The notes beneath the pieces are model-generated. The model saw only the letters and a list, made by a program, of their open reading frames with translations, was not told where the DNA came from and did not search any database. This document shows positions 13,674 to 15,293 of a DNA stretch of 15,293 nt, piece by piece. The position numbers were made by a program, and so were the translations under genes. Each line of letters starts with the position of its first letter. The first letter of the stretch is position 1. The stretch covers positions 1 to 15,293 of the forward strand of contig CAJLRE010000043.1 of assembly GCA_905208975.1 (NCBI GenBank), written 5' to 3'. This DNA comes from an uncultured Collinsella sp. GTDB taxonomy: Bacteria > Actinomycetota > Coriobacteriia > Coriobacteriales > Coriobacteriaceae.

Positions 13674-14861
13674 ATGACCGAGCTCCAAGAACTCCGCCGC
13701 TATCGGCGCGACTTGCACAGGATCCCGGAGCTCGACTTCGATCTTCCGCAGACGATCGCCTATATCGAGGGTGTGTTGGCGCCGCTCGCCTGCGAGGTGG
13801 CCCATCCGTGTCCCAGCTGCGTCTGCGCTTTCTTCGACGCTGGCGTTGGTGCCGCGCATGCCACGGCGATTCGCGCCGACATGGATGCGCTGCCCATTGT
13901 GGAGGCGACGGGCGCGGCTTTCGCCTCGTCTCATCCCGGCAAGATGCACGCTTGCGGGCACGATGGGCACATGGCCATGGCGCTTGCCGCAGCGACGTAT
14001 ATCGACCGTGCGATTCGCGAGCGGCCGGGTGTCATTAAGCGTAACGTGCTCTTTGTGTTCCAGCCTGCCGAGGAGACGACCGGTGGTGCCAAGACGGTAT
14101 GCGAGAGCGGTGTGTTCGAGCGCTATGGTGCCGACCGTATCTTTGGCTTTCACGTGTGGCCCGACCTTCCCGCCGGCACGCTGGCGAGCTGTCCCGGTCC
14201 ATTGCTAGCGCGTTCGAGCGAGACGCATGTGCACATTCACGGGATGAGCATCCATATCGCCAAGACCTATGGCGTACCGGTCGAGGAGTCGCACGATGCC
14301 GCATTGGCGGCAGCGAAGTTTTTGGTTGCCGAGCGCGAGCTGATGGACGAGTTGGGCGCCGACGAGCCCTGTATCGGTAAGTTTGGTCTGCTGCGGGCCG
14401 GTACGGTTTGCAACGCGGTGGCGGGGGAGGCCCATGTGGCCGGAAGCCTGCGTGTGTTTACGGACGACATGTTCGACCGTGCACGCGAGGGTGTGTGCCG
14501 CGTGCTTGATGAGGCATGCGCTGCAACGGGCTGCACGTACGATCTCGACTTTGCCGAGGGCTATCCGCCGGTCGATAACGACCCCGAGCTGTTTGCCCAC
14601 ATTGCGCCTGCCTTGTCCGAGCTGCAACTTGTGGACGAGCCGCTGCTAATCGCCGAGGATTTCGCGTTCTATCAGCGGCATCTGCCGGGCGTGTTCTTCT
14701 TGCTGGGCACGGGCGTGCCAGAGGGCCAAGACAACCCGAGTGATTCGGATGGCTGCCCCGCCTATGCAACAAGCGCCCTGCATACCGATAGCATGCTCTT
14801 TGACGAGGAAATCCTACTCAAGGGCCTCGATGTCTACAAACGATTGCTTGGCTTGGAGTGA
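13674..14861 (+). CDS. M20-family amidohydrolase, candidate N-acetyl-diaminopimelate deacetylase
   Basis: The 395-residue protein is an M20D/HipO-type metallo-amidohydrolase: RDLHRIPEL at 12-20, ATAIRADMDALPI at 63-75, the metal-binding KMHACGHDGHMAM with C94, H96 and H99, the catalytic FQPAEE with E133/E134, GFHVWPDLPAGT, and the later EDFAFYQRHLPGVFFLLGTG. The dimerisation insert reads HGMSIHIAKTYGVPV. The family removes acyl groups from amino acids, including hippurate, indole-acetyl conjugates and N-acetyl-diaminopimelate. Its place divergent from a dapH-containing lysine operon makes deacetylation of N-acetyl-LL-diaminopimelate the best guess. The ATG at 13674 has AAGGA six bases upstream; an in-frame ATG at 13659 lacks one. 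It lies outside the riboswitch-controlled transcript, so it is probably not lysine-repressed by that element. Confidence 0.88.
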   Translation: MTELQELRRYRRDLHRIPELDFDLPQTIAYIEGVLAPLACEVAHPCPSCVCAFFDAGVGAAHATAIRADMDALPIVEATGAAFASSHPGKMHACGHDGHMAMALAAATYIDRAIRERPGVIKRNVLFVFQPAEETTGGAKTVCESGVFERYGADRIFGFHVWPDLPAGTLASCPGPLLARSSETHVHIHGMSIHIAKTYGVPVEESHDAALAAAKFLVAERELMDELGADEPCIGKFGLLRAGTVCNAVAGEAHVAGSLRVFTDDMFDRAREGVCRVLDEACAATGCTYDLDFAEGYPPVDNDPELFAHIAPALSELQLVDEPLLIAEDFAFYQRHLPGVFFLLGTGVPEGQDNPSDSDGCPAYATSALHTDSMLFDEEILLKGLDVYKRLLGLE

Positions 14862-14863
14862 CG

Positions 14864-15187
14864 ATGGAGCGACGCCGACAGTCTGCCGTGTATAGTCCTG
14901 GTGGGTGTGGGTGCGGCTTGCTGCTGCTCCCGGTTATTGCTGTGAGCATTGGCGTGATGTTTGCGCTTGCTGGGCTGGCTGCGGCGGCACTCGTACTGTT
15001 TATCACTGCCATCGGCGTGACGATTTGGCTCTGCCGCAATCGCGAGCGACGCCGTGCCGACGGTAAAACCAATGTCGGCTGGGTCATCTTTCTAATCATT
15101 GCGTACCTGCTGAGTGTCAGCTACCTTGTTTTCTTTGTCCTGTTGATGATCAGTGCCTTTACCGGGGAATCCGTCACGGTGGGTTGA
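14864..15187 (+). CDS. Small multi-pass membrane protein
   Basis: The 107-residue protein has a short basic N-terminus (MERRRQ), two adjoining hydrophobic stretches (roughly 16-56, GLLLLPVIAVSIGVMFALAG onward), a basic loop NRERRRADGK, and a third hydrophobic segment (about 72-98). Arginines before the first and after the second segment suggest both are cytoplasmic sides. I chose ATG at 14864, with GGAG five bases upstream inside the end of the preceding gene. A GTG at 14858 overlapping that gene's stop by four bases is an alternative. The two-base gap implies coupling with the M20 amidohydrolase. The family is not recognised. Confidence 0.7.
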   Translation: MERRRQSAVYSPGGCGCGLLLLPVIAVSIGVMFALAGLAAAALVLFITAIGVTIWLCRNRERRRADGKTNVGWVIFLIIAYLLSVSYLVFFVLLMISAFTGESVTVG

Positions 15188-15293
15188 TCACCACTGGCAG
15201 ACGGTCGCGCAAAGTGCGTTTGCTCGGCGCTTGGACAACTGCATTGGCCGTTTACCGCAACCTTAGCTCTCAGCTAATGAATTCAAGTTCAAT

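Noticed and set aside
15206..15277. A terminator after the last gene
   Set aside because: Only a 4-bp stem (CGCA/TGCG at 15208-15218) and a 6-bp stem (TTAGCT/AGCTAA at 15263-15277) without T-runs are present; too weak to call near the window edge.
1..15293. CRISPR array, defence system, prophage or toxin-antitoxin module
   Set aside because: No regularly spaced direct repeats and no related genes were found on either strand.

Overview
The window is gene-dense, GC-rich bacterial chromosome of about 15.3 kb. Gene content, leader architecture and codon use suggest a gut actinobacterium of the Coriobacteriia, most like Collinsella; this is an inference from gene content, not a database match. 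All but one of the main enzymes are full length and show intact catalytic motifs. There are no phage genes, transposases, tRNAs or rRNAs.

Layout. Positions 1-2181 hold two minus-strand genes of unknown function: the 5' part of a protein with a small folded N-terminus and a very long acidic Pro/Glu/Ala/Thr-rich tail, and a membrane protein with a Ser/Thr/Gly-rich tail. Positions 2385-9200 are five plus-strand genes, mostly separate units divided by hairpin terminators: glutamine-dependent NAD+ synthetase (nadE), a class I/II aminotransferase, L-lactate dehydrogenase (ldh), a DUF2974-type alpha/beta hydrolase bracketed by inverted REP-like palindromes, and a nucleoid-associated NdpA-family protein. 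The convergent gap 9201-9492 is unusually rich in RNA-like structure, including a roughly 98-nt imperfect hairpin that I cannot assign.

Positions 9493-13294 are a minus-strand lysine/diaminopimelate operon. It starts with a lysA-dapA gene fusion of 769 codons, followed by dapB (TTG start overlapping the dapA stop) and dapH. Its leader (about 13295-13560) carries a recognisable lysine riboswitch, and the sequence after the aptamer offers competing helices that could control access to the lysA ribosome-binding site. Divergent from it is an M20 amidohydrolase, a good candidate for N-acetyl-diaminopimelate deacetylase, followed by a coupled small membrane protein.

Together DapA, DapB, DapH, the M20 deacetylase and LysA make up most of the acetylase branch of lysine/peptidoglycan precursor synthesis. 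The missing N-acetyl-aminoketopimelate aminotransferase could be the enzyme at 4482-5645, and DapF is not in the window. The most notable points are the LysA-DapA fusion with a retained internal ribosome-binding site and ATG, the riboswitch and its switch region, the unassigned structured element at 9305-9402, and the paired palindromes around the DUF2974 gene.
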